5,071 nt of DNA. Origin: JAUIBE01 sp035267185 (GTDB lineage Bacteria; Pseudomonadota; Gammaproteobacteria; Xanthomonadales; SZUA-36). Position 1 is the first letter of the stretch. Each line of letters opens with the position of its first letter. This document shows, in pieces, positions 5,053 through 5,071 of this stretch. The position numbers and the translations under genes are program-made. The stretch spans positions 1 through 5,071 of the forward strand of contig DATFLY010000101.1 in the NCBI GenBank assembly GCA_035267185.1, given 5' to 3'. The notes under the pieces were generated by a model. That model was given only the letters and a program-made list of their open reading frames with translations, did not search any database and had not been told where the DNA came from.

Positions 5053-5071
5053 CCCACGCGCCTTTTGCGGG

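Larger units (their letters stand above)
4641..5071. other. Structured non-coding region downstream of the receptor
   Basis: These 431 bp contain no protein gene I can support. In order they hold two hairpins without T-runs (4649-4676, 4679-4712), a small CGAGC-TTC-GCTCG hairpin (4713-4725), two tandem hairpin-linker-terminator modules, about 55 bp without recognisable signals (4958-5012), a REP-like palindrome (5013-5052) and a short unassigned end. Confidence 0.7.

Overview
The window looks like chromosomal DNA of a Gammaproteobacterium, probably a free-living marine or soil type. This rests on a DUF4845-type membrane protein, a family mostly found in Gamma- and Betaproteobacteria, and on a very long TonB-dependent receptor of a style common in such bacteria. 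Base composition looks moderate. The species cannot be named from this sequence.

Layout. Two genes lie on the minus strand at the left. The first transcribed is a stand-alone PP2C-type serine/threonine phosphatase (346-1071). It is followed 42 bp later by a small two-helix membrane protein of the kind often auto-named 'holin' (52-303). A 175-bp divergent region separates the phosphatase from the plus-strand genes. That region carries an inverted repeat whose loop holds a strong Shine-Dalgarno and a 9-codon mini-ORF. Next come the DUF4845-like gene (1247-1621), a 151-bp intergenic region with a good sigma70-like promoter, and a 955-residue TonB-dependent outer-membrane receptor (1773-4640). 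The receptor has ten cysteines in five close pairs.

The last 431 bp (4641-5071) hold no convincing protein gene but are densely structured. Directly after the receptor stop come two strong hairpins with no T-run. Then follows a tandem pair of nearly identical modules, 138 bp apart. Each is a small hairpin with a GTCCCT loop, an invariant linker, a variable 8-nt patch, and a GC-rich hairpin with a GCAA tetraloop and seven T's. They look like two paralogous small RNAs (independent, or cut from the receptor mRNA 3' end), or at least a duplicated terminator with an unusually conserved upstream part. A REP-like dispersed palindrome (5013-5052) ends the window.

The four proteins do not form an obvious pathway. 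Phosphatase plus small membrane protein is probably one transcription unit. The receptor has its own promoter and a structured, terminated 3' end. The duplicated RNA-like module is the best candidate for something undescribed.
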